A stretch of DNA of 64,000 nt, from assembly GCF_949987535.1 (NCBI RefSeq), contig NC_080073.1, positions 20,456,116 to 20,520,115 of the forward strand. Reading direction: 5' to 3'. Positions within the stretch are counted from its first letter, which is position 1. Each line of letters opens with the position of its first letter. The translations under genes and the position numbers were made by a program. The notes beneath the pieces were generated by a model. The model did no database searches, was not told where the DNA came from, and worked only from the letters and a program-made list of their open reading frames with translations. Below, piece after piece: positions 13,555-25,450 of this stretch. The stretch is from Balaenoptera acutorostrata (Eukaryota > Chordata > Mammalia > Artiodactyla > Balaenopteridae).

Positions 13555-13695
13555 TTTTGGTCCCAAAGCACCTTAATAATACAGACTCTACTCTGATTTT
13601 ATAGACGAGGATGCCAAGTATCAGAAAGCCTAAATGACATGGATAAAGTCACACGGTTACTTGGGGACAATGCTGCAACCAGAATACATGTCTAT
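13555..13695 (-). repeat. MIR SINE relic
   Basis: Reverse-complement MIR pattern: TTTTATAGACGAGGATGCCAAG-like stretch followed by AGTCACACGGTTACTTGGGG. Strongly diverged; boundaries approximate. Confidence 0.65.
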
Positions 13696-14564
13696 ATCTT
13701 CCTCAGTCAGCAACTAAATATTTAAATTTTTCTTCAGTTCTTTTCCTATAGGAAAAGCATTTTAGTTTTCTGAGACTTTTATTCTTTCTCTTAAGTGATT
13801 TTGGTTTTGTAAAATTTGGTTTCTCATGATATTTTTAAAAGGTAATCATATTTCATGAAATTAATCTAAGAAAATTAAAACTTCATTATCCTATTATTGT
13901 GCCTCCCACTAATTTATTTACAACAAAATATATTTTGAGGAAACAGTCACAAAAGAAAATAATGGTTGGTACCAATCATTATGTTGGATCATCAAAATAC
14001 AGGCTCACAGCAAGATCCTCAATTATATGAGCATTTAATGATACAACGCTGCACTTTGTCATTTCACTGTTTTCTGCTTGCCAGTTCTGTCCTTTGTTCT
14101 CTTCTTACTCCTTTCCTGCCTTCTTTTGGATTAAGTTTCTTTTTAGATCCCAATTAGTCTTCTCTATCAGCCTATCAGCTTTCTTAGATGTACTTATTGG
14201 CTTTGTTTCTGAATGGTTGGTCTAGGGTTCCATAGCGTCTTTAACTTGTCACCATCTACCTTCAAATAATATTGTATTATATCATGCACAATGTAAAAAT
14301 CTTCCATTTCTCTTCTATCATTCTGTGTGCTCTTGTTATCATAAATTTTGCTTCTACATATTCTCTCACGTTCTACATATTCTCTCAATACATTATTGCT
14401 ATTTTAAGTGGTCAATTATCTTCAAGGAATTTTAAAAACCAAGAAAGCAAAGTCTTTAATTTGCTCCACATATATACCATTTCTGGACTCAGAGCTCTAA
14501 CATTTTTTGAAATACAAGTCTGTTGGCAACAAATTCTCTCAGATTTCATCTGTCTAAAAATTAC

Positions 14565-16200
14565 TTTTATTTTTTAAAGAATATCTTCATTGGATACAGA
14601 ATTCTAGGTTAACTGTACATTTTTTCTTTCACTGTTTCACTGTCTTCTGATTAGAATTGCTTCTGATGAGAAGTTAGTAGCGATTCTTATTTTTACTTCC
14701 CTGTATTTAATATGACTTTTCCTCTTTAAGATTTTTCTCTTTATCATTTGTTTATAAAATTTGATTATGATGTGCCTGGGTATAGTCCTCTTTGGGTTAA
14801 TCCTACTTGTAGTTCATTGAGCTTCTTGGCTCTTTGGGTTTAAACTTCTAAGAAAACATGGACAAATTTTGGCCATTATTTCTTCAAACATTTTTCCTGC
14901 CTCCTGTTCCTCCCTTTCCTTCTGAACTCCAACTACATGCATGTTACACTGCTTGATTTGTTCTACAAATTACTGGGTCTCCATTCATTACTTCAATTTA
15001 TTTTTCTTTGTGCTTAAGTTTGGATAGCTTCTATTCTATTGCTATGTCTTCAAACTTATATTCTTTCTGCAGTGTCCAGTCTGCTATTAAACATATCCAG
15101 TGAATTTTTTATATTTGTTGTTGTATTTTCATCTTTAGAATTTGCATTTGGTTGTCCTTTGATAATTTCCATTTCTCTACTTTTATGTTGTATTTTTTTC
15201 TTTTGCCCTAGCCAGGTACGTGGGGAGTTTCTTGCCTTTTGGGAGGTCTGAGGTCTTCTGCCAGCGTTCAGTAGGTGTTCTGTAGGGGTTGTTCCACATG
15301 TAGAAGTATTTCTGATGTATTTGTGGGGAGGAAGGTGATCTCCGCCTCTTACTCTTCCGCCATCTTGAAACTCCTCTACTTTTATGTTTTAAATCATGTA
15401 ACATGTTCATAATAAGTATCTCTAAATGCTATCATCTCTGTCATTTCTGTGTCTGTTTTTACTGAATGATTTTTCTTCTGGTCATGGGTTGCATTTTCCT
15501 GCTCCCTCTACCAGACTATGTGTAGTAATTTTTTTTTATCAGACCCTGATAATTTTAAATATTGCTGAGTGTTTGGATTTTCATTTCTGTAATAAGTGTC
15601 AAGGATTTTAATTCTTTTTTTTCTGGCCAGCAGTTAAGCTTTATCCTTTGGCTCTTATTTTAAAAGTTTGCTAGGGCAAGTCTAAAATAACCTTTAATTT
15701 AGGACTTGTGTAGCCTGCCTAATACTGTGGTGTGATCCTTTTTTTGGTATCTACCAAACATCCCATTGTTTAATGAGGTTGTGTCACTTTAGTTGGTTGG
15801 AACTTGAATGTCTCCTAGGCTTGTGAGAGCTCTGGGAATTGTTCTACTTACAGCTACCTGGCAGTTATTCTTTGACTAGTGTTTTTCGTTTGCTGGCCTC
15901 ATGGATTCTCACCCTACATGTAAACGGTTACATATTATGGCAAAGACTCAAAATAATCCTTTACAGATTTCTGGGTCTCTTTCTCAGTATGGTTTCCTTC
16001 TCGCCTATGCTCTGCCCATCAAACTACAGCTGCTTCAGGTTCACCGAACTCCGATCTCTGTATCCTCAGCTAAGGAAAACTGTTGTGCTTTGCTTATGTT
16101 TCCCACCTTACACTGTTGTCTAGAAATGGCCTCATATAGAAATCAAGGGCAATCATAGGGTTTGCTTTCTGTTTCCCTTCTCTTACAAACTGCAGTCTTG
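14565..16200 (-). mobile_element. Old L1 (L1M/HAL1-like), antisense
   Basis: The plus strand reads like the complement of an old mammalian L1 upstream/ORF1 region: GATTATGATGTGCCTGGGTATAG, then a 'gagcttcttggctctttggg' segment, then 'ggccattatttcttcaaac', then pyrimidine-rich sequence. No reading frame survives. It is the host of the 184-bp L1 5'-end insertion at 15190-15373, whose TSD copies sit in this older sequence. The outer limits, especially beyond 15900, are uncertain. Confidence 0.6.
15190..15373 (-). mobile_element. L1 5'-end-only insertion
   Basis: On the minus strand this begins at 15373 with GGAGTTTCAAGATGGCGG, the characteristic start of a cetartiodactyl L1 5' UTR with its AAGATGGCGG (YY1-type) site. 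It runs about 170 bp into the 5' UTR and stops in an A-rich end (GGGCAAAAGAAAAAAATAC). An exact 15-bp TSD, CTCTACTTTTATGTT, flanks it at 15175-15189 and 15374-15388. It contains neither ORF nor the L1 3' UTR. It therefore looks like a separate retrotransposition event of a short or internally primed L1 RNA, not a remnant of a longer insertion. Confidence 0.85.
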
Positions 16201-17025
16201 TACTGCATTTTATCTGATTTCATTTCTTAAATTTTGTTCAGATTCTGGTTGTTGATGATAGGAGTGCAAATCTGGTACCATTCCTCCATCATATTCAAAA
16301 GCAAAATAGAATCATACTCACTTAATAAGATAACATCTAAGCTAATTCAAACTATATACAATCCTTATTATGGTTTTATTCTTATGCCTGAATCCCAAGA
16401 AGATTAATTTTATCAAGTCAGCATAGCTCCTTCCCATCTGGTCTTCTATGTCTACCAGGTATCTCTGAATCTTGACAAGATCAAAACTGCCATATGGAAG
16501 GATATCTACATGGGTCCAGGTCAATACAAGGTTCATGAATGTCTTATATGGGTTAAATTTGAGGTACAACGTTCCTTGGTCTCAAATTCACAGATAATGA
16601 GTTATTTCTCAATTGCATGACCCTAAACATCAACAAATCCTCCAAAAAGAATATAAGCAAACATTGTGGTAGTGATGGTAATGATACGAGGAAAATAAGA
16701 AACTATATAACATCCATGATTATATAATATATAATTTAGCATGCTAAATTAGCTTAAACGTAATAGCGGTAAAAGTTTTAATCACTCAGATATTTAACAC
16801 AGAATCAAAAATTCATCCACAGCTCACCTGAATGTTTCAATATAATTATTTTGAAAGTTGATGAAAAAAACATTTGAGACTGCTTCCAGACATAGACCTT
16901 GTATTTTGAAAACTCTAAGCTATTTGTCAGAATCTAGAAATTTTATGTAGATCCTAAAAGTGAAATTTGATAGAAAACATACCTGTTCTATGTCAAGAAG
17001 GTTAGCAAATGTAAGGAAGTTTCTA
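16201..17025. other. AT-rich non-genic stretch
   Basis: Nothing gene-like is supported. It contains a perfect 20-bp palindrome at 16732-16751 within an AT-rich surround. Short open frames on both strands look random. Confidence 0.5.
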
Positions 17026-17030
17026 CTAAC

Positions 17031-17067
<37 letters not shown>

Positions 17068-17140
17068 TATATACACATACATATATATACACATACATAC
17101 ATATACACACACATCAATATTATATACATACACACATACA
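17031..17140. repeat. Compound TA/CA microsatellite
   Basis: A (TA)n run at about 17031-17046 is followed by (CA)n at about 17047-17068 and then interrupted ATATACACATAC-type units to about 17140. Alternating purine-pyrimidine DNA of this sort is prone to length change. The apparent open frames across it (Tyr/Ile/Cys/Val or Thr/His/Tyr/Ile runs) are products of the repeat, not genes. Confidence 0.9.
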
Positions 17141-17213
17141 TGTGTACATCTTATCTATGATCAGATGACCAAAATGAAGACATTTGGTATTCTATTATGA
17201 GATTTCTTTACAT

Positions 17214-17432
17214 CAGGAATCAGCAAACATTTTATGTAAAGAACTCTATTGTGAATATTTCAGACTTTGTGGCCACAGAGTCTGTCACAAGTGCTTGATT
17301 GTGCCATCACAGTGTGAATGCAGCCATGAAAGATCACTAAGCGAATGCATGGGATTGTGGTCCAATAAAACTTACATACACAAAAGGTGGTGAGCCAGAT
17401 TCGGCCTGGGAGTCATAGTTTGCCAATCCGTG
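17214..17432 (+). mobile_element. hAT-Charlie-like non-autonomous DNA transposon
   Basis: The ends form inverted repeats, CAGGAATCAGCAAAC at the left and GTTTGCCAATCCGTG at the right. The interior has the typical GTAAAG...AATATTTCAGACTTTGTGG and TCCAATAAAACTTA blocks of this old mammalian element. No transposase is encoded. It resembles the copy at 30257-30481. The exact family name (Charlie4-like is my guess) needs a library search. Confidence 0.7.
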
Positions 17433-19779
17433 ATGTTTAGCACTAGTCCTAAGCCACTTTAAAACAGATACTTTTCCAGGCATTAACTAAGGTCAGCTTT
17501 CAAGTATTCAGACAGTCAAACGTGGGTGCCCAGGTCTTGTTTAAGTGCCAACAAGAGGGTATCAGTAACACCCAAGCGCTAGAAATCAACTCAGACACTT
17601 TTCCATCTGTTCCCGTTCCAGTCCATTTTTGTGCTTGTTTTCATCTTCATTTTTGGCTCCACTCCTGGCTTTGGGTATTTGGTCTCTTTAGCAACTCTCT
17701 AGAAAAAAAATTTGACCGGGCCTCTCATCTCCAGCTTTTTCTTCTTTGGTTGCTTCAGGCAAAACTATCATACATGGTTTTTTCTCTATGTCCCAAACCT
17801 TGGATGGGTCTACCCAGAGCAAGGTGAGGGTTGGGCATCTGACCTCTTAAGACCATCATTTGAATTTCACAGATCTTTATGCAGAATAATGTGACCCAAA
17901 CCATCTCTTTTTTTTCCTGCACCTTCCTAAACTAGTTTTAGTAGCAAAATGGAAATGATTTATGAACTGGATGTCTGTGACTATAAATTACTAGTCCTGC
18001 CCAATATCAAGATGATTAAGGAAAAATGTCCAGCAGGCACGTAGTTTCTAATTTTGAAATAAACTATCCTAAGAGACTCTATGCTATACTCCACCAGTCT
18101 TGTTAAAGTATTTTTTTAAAGTTTTCCGAAAAATATGCCAACTTAAACCCATGTGTGATGAGCGTCCTGAAACAACAGTGAGTTGTTGGTGAGATTTTAA
18201 TTAAGAGAACATACAGAAGTGCCCATGATAGTACATGGCAAGTGGTAGGCACTCCAACATGAATTCCTTTACCCTAACATATGAAATGTAGGAGAAAACA
18301 CCAACGGGGCCAATTCAATTTATGAAAGTGAATGTGTATTTTCAGATGGTGTTTCGGTAGGAAATTCCTTAAGCCGAGTTCTATTACCCCAGAATGAATA
18401 ACAAGTGAAATGACAAAGGAACCAAGATTTTGCCAATAGCCACACACTCCCCTAGAAGGTGCTCTATGTAAGTATACATATTACCTCTGCAGAACAGATT
18501 TGAGGTAATGGATAATACGGAAAGACAAGGACCTAAGAGATTTTAGCAGAGCGCACAGGGTCACACTTTTATGTAACCTGGAGAAATGGGGCTGGTTAAT
18601 TATCTGTTGAATTTTAGTGAGTACTAAAGACAAGCTCAAGAAATATGATTAGGAAGAGAAGAACAAGAAACACTTTAGCCAAGGTTTATAAAAATAAACT
18701 TCAGTATAAAGAAGAACCTTGTAAATGTTTGCTCATGACTTTTTTCAAAAAAAGCAAAATAAAATATTTAATAATCTCTTTCATATGGCATAATTTCACT
18801 TGTTTTTGCCTTAGGCAAAAGGGAGATTTTTGCCAATAAATTTGCTTTTGAGCTTTTTCAAAGAGGAAACCTAAGCTAAAAGCTGTATTTCAGCGAGAAA
18901 CAGATCCTCACACTAAATCTTAAACACATTTTCAATAATGTTTTTGAATTGTAGAAAGTGATTATTTTCACTCGGAAAAAAAATTCCAGAAAAAATTAGA
19001 ACAAAATTTTGAAAAATTAGAATTGGGCATTAGCAAGAAGAATTTTTTTTCTCAAAAAATAATCTGATTTGTACTTACATTTCATTTTCGTATTATTTTG
19101 AGAAAACAATAAACCATGTGACTGAATTAGTTTATCCAAATTACTAGGGATTATATTTTATCCAAAGAATATTAATGAGAATTCTTTAACCCAAAGTACT
19201 AGGGACTGCCTTACGTGAGAGTAAGGCAAGAGCTTACATTGAAACTTGCATTCTGGAATCGCCTAGAATTTCTTCAGCATTGCCAACTTCATTATTTACC
19301 CAAGTTATTGCCTAACCTAGCAAATGAGTTGTAGCTCTTCATTTTTACTTTCCTACCTTGGATTATATAATAATATGAAGACTATCCAGAAAAATCTGTG
19401 CTCTTTTGGACTCTACTAACTTGTAATGGGAGATAAATTTTTTCCCTGTGGGGAGAAAGAAAACATCTATTTTATAAGTTGTCAGTATGAAGTGGAAAAG
19501 AATTTGGCCTTAGAAATGAAGGCAACAACAGAGTTAAAGAAAAAGAATAAGACTAATAGTTTAAAACACTGGTGGACCATATTTTGACATTAATCCTTAA
19601 CTGCAATAAAAATGATTATATATTATAAATTCTCTGATTATAAATGATTATATATTCTCTTGAAATTCTCAGTGACAATCATCTCTAACTCCCTTTAACT
19701 TTCCCCTAGGTTAGTGGTTTCCAAATCACAGTGACTCATGTATCAAATTCGAAATTCTTGCCTTGTTTGTATGCAACAT
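17433..19779. other. Non-genic stretch
   Basis: No gene or nameable repeat. Two overlapping open frames at 17522-17894 (101 and 60 codons) have no recognisable domain. A 15-bp direct repeat, AAATGATTATATATT, occurs at 19610-19624 and 19642-19656, a small local duplication. Confidence 0.45.
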
Positions 19780-19791
19780 CTAATTGTTTTT

Positions 19792-19847
19792 TTTTTTTAA
19801 CATCTTTATTGGAGCATAATTGCTTTACAATGTTGTATTAGTTTCTG
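19792..19847 (-). mobile_element. Very short L1 3'-end insertion (about 56 bp)
   Basis: The plus strand reads poly-T then AACATCTTTATTGGAG, the complement of the terminal L1 3' UTR seen at 27830 and 40315. It stops after about 56 bp at TTTCTG. A 12-bp near-duplication, CTAATTGTTTTT at 19780-19791 and CTAACTGTTTTT at 19848-19859, flanks it. This is an extreme 5' truncation of an L1 insertion. Confidence 0.75.
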
Positions 19848-19859
19848 CTAACTGTTTTT

Positions 19860-20235
19860 AATTGACCTGATCTTTTCTTAATTAAATGCATTTACAAAGA
19901 AAAGTTACTATCACCATGAAATCAAGGGTTTGATGTTCCAGCTATATTTTGAATACATATTAAAATAAAAACCATATTATTAAAAAATGTTGTAACTATT
20001 ATCACATAAAATTATCATATACTCTGCTTACCCTAAAGAAAAACTACCCATATTAGAAATGTATACTTCACATTAATGAGAAAAAACTGATATCCATTAA
20101 AGTGTTCTTATAATTGTGAACATTTTGGTAAAATGCTATCAATAGGTATATTCGTTGTGGTTTTCTTTTAATTGCATGAACCTCTAGTTTGTCTATAGCC
20201 TGGGAGAAATCCAAGAGTAAATAATAATCAAGTTC
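19860..20235. other. AT-rich non-genic stretch
   Basis: No gene, repeat or regulatory structure can be supported in this interval. Confidence 0.5.
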
Positions 20236-20239
20236 TTTT

Positions 20240-20430
20240 ATTAACTGCTATCATATCTCCTGGCACTATATCAGGCTCTTGACTTACATACAATTCATTC
20301 ACATGATAACTCAATGAACTTGGTACCTTTGTCACCCCCCCACCAGCATTACAGATGGGAAAACTTATGTTCAGAGAATTTGAACAATTCGCTTAGGAGT
20401 ATATAACTGGAATTTGCCGGCTAGGGTGTC
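20240..20430 (-). repeat. MIR SINE relic
   Basis: Reverse-complement MIR features: 'atcaggctcttgacttaca', 'attacagatgggaaaactta', then 'cagagaatttgaacaattcg'. An internal poly-C run lies near 20334-20341. Boundaries approximate. Confidence 0.65.
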
Positions 20431-22680
20431 CTGTTACAAAGTCTCCCTCTAAGAACTAAAACAGGAATGTTGTGGAATATGAGGGGGTGGCTTGCCAACC
20501 AGCAAAAGGAGAAGACAGCGAGGGAGTGAAAGTGGGCTGGCTGCTGACTCCAAGGAAAAATATTTCTGCCTCTATTTCCATTGTAAATATCTCAGAGACT
20601 AAAACCGCAAGATTCATATATTGTCTTTCAGATGTTTCTAGCTCTAAAACAGAATGAGTCTAAGACTCACATTTTCAAATGATCTCTAAAAGACGAATTA
20701 AGATACACTTCTCATTTGCTCAAGTCCATTTTTTTTTTCAGCCTATTACCTTGTGTATATGGAGGCCCTAGTTTCACAAAGCAATATAAATCATATTGTC
20801 ACATGCTCATACTTTTGGAATTAGGGAATTCTGGCTCCAAAAGCCACGAGGCTGACAGACAGCTGTAGTAATTCCAACAAATCTATATTTATGTGCGTCT
20901 CAGCAGAGCACTGAGCATTTACATTTTCTACCACACACATTCCCTGTGTTGTTGATGAAGTGAAAAGTCAAATTTGAAGGGATGGGTATCAAATTTACAG
21001 GACATTTTTAGGATTCCAAAAATTATGAAGAATAACTTCAGGTCATATAAATGCTCTTTTATAATATATTCTTTTAATGTGAAAAAAAATGCTTCAGAAA
21101 CATCTTCTATCCACTTAAACTGGTCAAACGAATAGTTTGGTTAAGGATCACAAGGACATGTGCTGCTGAGAAGAAAACTAGTAATAAGATTGTGCTATGT
21201 TTAATTTGGATGTTAAAAAAGAATTATGTGAGTTGAGAAATTTCTCTGTTGATTTTTGGAAGAAACCAGGTTTTGTAAATTACAGCAAGAGCGAGAAATA
21301 CATCATAAGATATCATCTGCAAGATGATTCTGAATTCATTTTGGATGAAAAGCCTTTGATTTTATTTAGTCCAAAATATACAAGAAACCTCATTCACTCT
21401 CTACTGAGATCAGTAAAAATGATTGCAGGTTAAAACCAACATGAGTAAGTTATCTCTCTTTTCAAGGAACAAACATATTTAAACCACCCACAGACATGCG
21501 TAGTTTTATATTTTTCTTTTAACATCTGCTCTGTAACTTATGTAATTTGTTCCCACGTTGCTCTGGTGTAATTGTTGTGTACCATGGTTTTGCTTCCAGA
21601 CGCTGTGGTCCTAGACATTGGCCACTATGACCATTGTTAATTAATGTTGTTTTGGAAATTATAAATAATTCAGTAAGGAAAAATATATAACTATTAGAAA
21701 CCAGGATATAAAATTATGAATATTTGCTAAGATACTAGAAAAGCTCAGAAAATCAGAATTCACAAGCACATTCAACATTATTCATAATAAAAAATGCAAA
21801 GAAAAGATTGTGATATTATATTTTGTCTAATATATCATCAAGTAATAATCAAATACTCTCATGTGGGCACTGGGAAATGAACTCTCTTTTTTCCGATGTT
21901 GAAAGTATAACTGATATCATCTTTCTCAAAGGTAGTTAGATCATGCATATTAAGATATTTATACCTTTTGATACAGTAACTTCACTTTTAGGATTTTTTA
22001 TAAGAAAATTAGATGAAGTCATATATATACTTCATATATATACGCATATTCACATATACATGCACACTATTAATTGAAAAGTGGAGACAAATTTAGTTTT
22101 CAACAGCTGAGGAATTGCTAATGGATCATTGTATATCCCCTCCATCAAACATTCCCCCAACATCAAGAATAATTTTTCTAAAGATTATTAGAGAACAAAT
22201 GCTGAAAGATTAGAGAATCTTCTGGTATAAGAGTAAGCTAAAAATTGAATACTAAACTCAAAATACAGCAATACTCAAATCTTGGCTAAAATTATATATA
22301 TTGCTTATGAAAAAGGAACTCTGAGAAAATCTATCAATGTTGTAATGGTGACAATTTTTTTGTGGTGAGATTTAGGGTGATTGCTGTTTTCTTTATCACA
22401 TTATCTACTGAAGAGTGTGTATGTGTATATATATAAAAAAACAATTTGGAATACTCTTTCACTGTTTTATGATTTTATGTAGTAGACCGTAGTCCAAATA
22501 AAGGACTCATTAAGCATTAGCTAAGTTTATGGAATTTTCTTTTCCACTCAAAGCCAAATTAAAAATTAGAAAGATAAGCAAGTATCATTTTCTTTTAACT
22601 TGTTCTTCTGAGTGATTTTTTCTTCCTTTCCCAAACTCTCCCTCCCCCAACATTTAAGGATAAAACAGATGATCACTTGC
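20431..22680. other. Non-genic stretch
   Basis: No gene found. A 78-codon frame at 21197-21433 has no recognisable domain and no splice context I trust. Short TA-rich patches occur at about 22020-22060 and 22420-22440. Confidence 0.45.
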
Positions 22681-22710
22681 TTTTTTTTTTCCTTTTAAGG
22701 AAAAAAAAAA
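22681..22710. repeat. Near-perfect inverted repeat (T10CCTT / AAGGA10)
   Basis: Two 14-bp arms, TTTTTTTTTTCCTT and AAGGAAAAAAAAAA, are separated by only TT. A further T run follows from 22715. The structure would form a tight hairpin in single-stranded form. It may have arisen by tail-to-tail homopolymer joining; function unknown. Confidence 0.85.
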
Positions 22711-22929
22711 ATCGTTTTTTTTTCTTGATTTGGAAATTAGAATTAAATTTTAAGATGATGCCCAGTTTGACTTTGCAAAATATTATCTACTCTGATTATT
22801 CCTGAATTTATATTTCTAAGCCAGGCTTCCCTCTTTCTGCAACCCCAGAATCCTACATTTAGCTGTCCACTTGAAATCTTAATTTGGTTACCTATAGGCT
22901 TTTCACAGTTACAATATCCAAGGCCTAAG

Positions 22930-23036
22930 ATATTCTGGCTTTGGTTTACTCACTGCCCCATATCCCTAGAACAATGCTAGAATCATGTCTTGTATATAGT
23001 AGCTGCTCATTAAATATTTGCTGAATGGATAAATAC
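22930..23036 (+). repeat. L2 3'-end relic
   Basis: Ends with the L2/MIR-type terminal block: 'atagtagctgctcattaaat' followed by ATTTGCTGAATGGATAAATA. Ancient LINE relic; the left boundary is unclear. Confidence 0.6.
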
Positions 23037-23304
23037 ACGAATTATTGCCCATAGGGCCTGTGGGCTCCTGCAATAGTCACAGAACAACTCAACACGGCTG
23101 AGGATCATTAAAGGCTTTGATTTCTTGAGTACTCTACAATTACGGTTATTAGTCACTGAATGATACTTGGAAATCATTGTAAAGGAATCCCTTATCCTGG
23201 CCTAACCCTTTATAATACATAATGCCATTTTTTATTTATGATACCACTTCAGTCTTTCAATAAACTATGAATCAGCCATGGATGACATTCTTTTTTCCTG
23301 TTAT

Positions 23305-23640
23305 AAATGGAGACAATATCATTTACTGAACACTTACTATGTAGGAAATACCAATGCCCAGTGCTTTGCAAGCATGATCATGTTTAACCCTCTGTTAAAT
23401 ATCACATTTTAAAGATAAGGAAATGGGCTTGGATGAGCCTAGTATCCTTGTAAGCTAGGTGCCTTGTAAACTGGGGATTATAATTATTAGGAAGTGTAAA
23501 GAAGAGAAAACAGGCTTAGAGAGATGAAGTAACACCCAGTGTCTGATAGGAGGGGTGGGATGAACCGAGCAGGGGGTTAGACCCAGGTCATGTGATTCCC
23601 AAACTCATGCCTTTAAACACCACGCAATGCAACCTCTTAG
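23305..23640 (-). repeat. MIR SINE relic(s)
   Basis: Contains 'ttactgaacacttactatgt' and 'agtgctttgcaagcatgatc', then 'ttttaaagataaggaaatgg', with later 'aaacaggcttagagagatga' and 'acccaggtcatgtgattccc'. The repeated core motifs suggest either one MIR with a local duplication or two adjacent MIR copies. Confidence 0.65.
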
Positions 23641-24062
23641 TGAAGAAGCTGGTTCTTTCGGGGCTGGTCACAGCTAGAAACCAGACTGCTGAGTCCTGGC
23701 CTGAGGCACTTAATACTTCACCTTAAGCTTATTTAATCATACTTAGTGGGATGATGATATTGGGGCTATTATATGGCTGTCTCTGCGACTCCAGGCTGCT
23801 TGAACCCATTACACTTCCTAACCATTCAGCTGCTTCAGGGAGAGTCACATAAAGCCTACATCAAATACATTTCTGCGTGGATTTTGTATAACTACAGCAG
23901 AGGTAATAACCTGAATACCGAAGTGCTTTTAACATGCAAAAACTAGGCACTTTAGGGAGAAAATAAAGGAGTTTTGCTGGCATTTCTTAAGCTCGGTTTG
24001 AATATCAGTATCACAACTTTAGAGGGAGAATTCAAACCATAGGCTGTGGGCTAAAGACACGA
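23641..24062. other. Non-genic stretch
   Basis: No gene or named repeat is supported in this interval. Confidence 0.45.
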
Positions 24063-24106
24063 ATTATCTCCACTCTACAGATGGGGATACTAGGAATCAA
24101 ATCTTT
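24063..24106 (-). repeat. 44-bp exact repeat, copy 1 (MIR-like core)
   Basis: These 44 bases are identical to 25920-25963. The content resembles a reverse-complement MIR core (TCTACAGATGGGGATACTAG), but both copies share the same differences from the usual MIR pattern. Sequence on either side is not obviously similar, so this looks like a short duplication or conversion tract instead of two independent MIR relics. Confidence 0.9.
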
Positions 24107-24604
24107 CTTGCCACACAGGGAAGAGATCAAAGTCTTTTATGGGCAAGTGGGAAGTACAGGAGGGGACAGTGACAAAGAGAGAGACAGCTGGGGAGAGGAG
24201 AACTAGTGCAGGCGATGGGTTCCCTACCCTTCTCCCACCTTGGCTGTGTCCTGGGGAGAGGAGAAGAGTAGCATGGAGAGGAGAGACAGATACCCTTGGC
24301 AGGATTAAGGAGGCTTAACAGCAACAGAGAACGATATTTCTCCCAGGGTCAGACTGAGAACAGCTCTGTTTCTGAGAGACTCTTGGTCCACTGCAAAGAG
24401 GTGAGTGAGGTCCTGGCCTTGCCCGTAATACTTAAGGGAGGATCAAAAAAAAAAAAGAACCCCAACAGTCAAAATAAATATTTTAATGCGTGATTTGAAA
24501 AAGAAAATTATACGGCAGAAACTAAGGCAACATTGTAATTCAAGTATACTCTAATAAAAATTTTAAAAAAGAAAATTAATACAGAAAACCAATGATAAAC
24601 AAAA

Positions 24605-25235
24605 TATAAGTGGCTGCTGCTCCTTGACATCTGCTGCTGCTTGAACCCAAGCCATCAACATCCTTCATCTGCACTCACCTGCAAGTTCCTCCTCTCCCAG
24701 CACTTTTGCACACATCTCCCTCTAATCCATCTTCCACATAGCTACCGAAGGCATCTTTAAACAACACTGCATCGAACCATCTCCCAGCTTAAAACTCCTA
24801 AGTTTTAAGTTATTTATTCTATGCAAGTAGCATAAATCCAACTCCTCAGCAAACCTCACGCTGCAGCCACTTCTCCGAGTTCAGCCCCTCCCTGTCTCAT
24901 GTGTTTTGCTTTGCTCAGAGTCAGAACAGTGAAGCTCACTCCCACCTCCAGACCTTTGCCCTTGGTGGCCCCTCTGCTCTTCGCCTGGCTGACCCCTTCT
25001 CATTCCTCAAATTTCCACCTGTCTCATCTCTTTAGAGAAGGGCACTAAATTATTCTTTCACACCTTAGTTTTTTAGAAGCTCTTATCATAAACCTTGTGT
25101 AATTATATCACTCTATTTATGGGCTTATATATTTATTTTTCTCCACCTCTAGAAAGCAAGTGCTACTAATTAAGGGACCACGCTCTCCTTGCTTACGGCA
25201 TGCAGTAGGTGCTCAAACAACGTGCTGAATGACTA
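24605..25235 (+). repeat. L2 LINE relic (3' region)
   Basis: Follows the L2 3' region in order: a CATCTTTAAACAACACTGCATCG-like block, then 'taaatccaactcctcagcaa' near 24833, then 'cagacctttgcccttggtgg' near 24949, then 'ccccttctcattcctcaaat' near 24992, and finally GCAGTAGGTGCTCAAACAACG near 25202. No open frame remains. L2 is an ancient, inactive CR1-like LINE. Confidence 0.8.
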
Positions 25236-25284
25236 AACAAGTGCTAGAGCTTTGATGAAAAAGAGTAAAACAGCCACCATTGGT

Positions 25285-25450
25285 TGCAATCAACTGAGTG
25301 CTAAACATCGCACAAGGCACTCTCCGTATACTATCTCATATTAGCGTCCCAATTTAATGTGAGAAAATGGAGGCTCAGAGGGTCTTATGGACTTGCCTGA
25401 AGCCAAATATTGCAAGTTGAGCTTTGTGAATTAAAAACTGGTATACCAGT
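25285..25450 (-). repeat. MIR SINE relic
   Basis: Reverse-complement MIR pattern: 'ttgcaatcaactgagtgcta', then GAGAAAATGGAGGCTCAGAG, then 'acttgcctgaagccaaatat'. Boundaries approximate. Confidence 0.7.
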
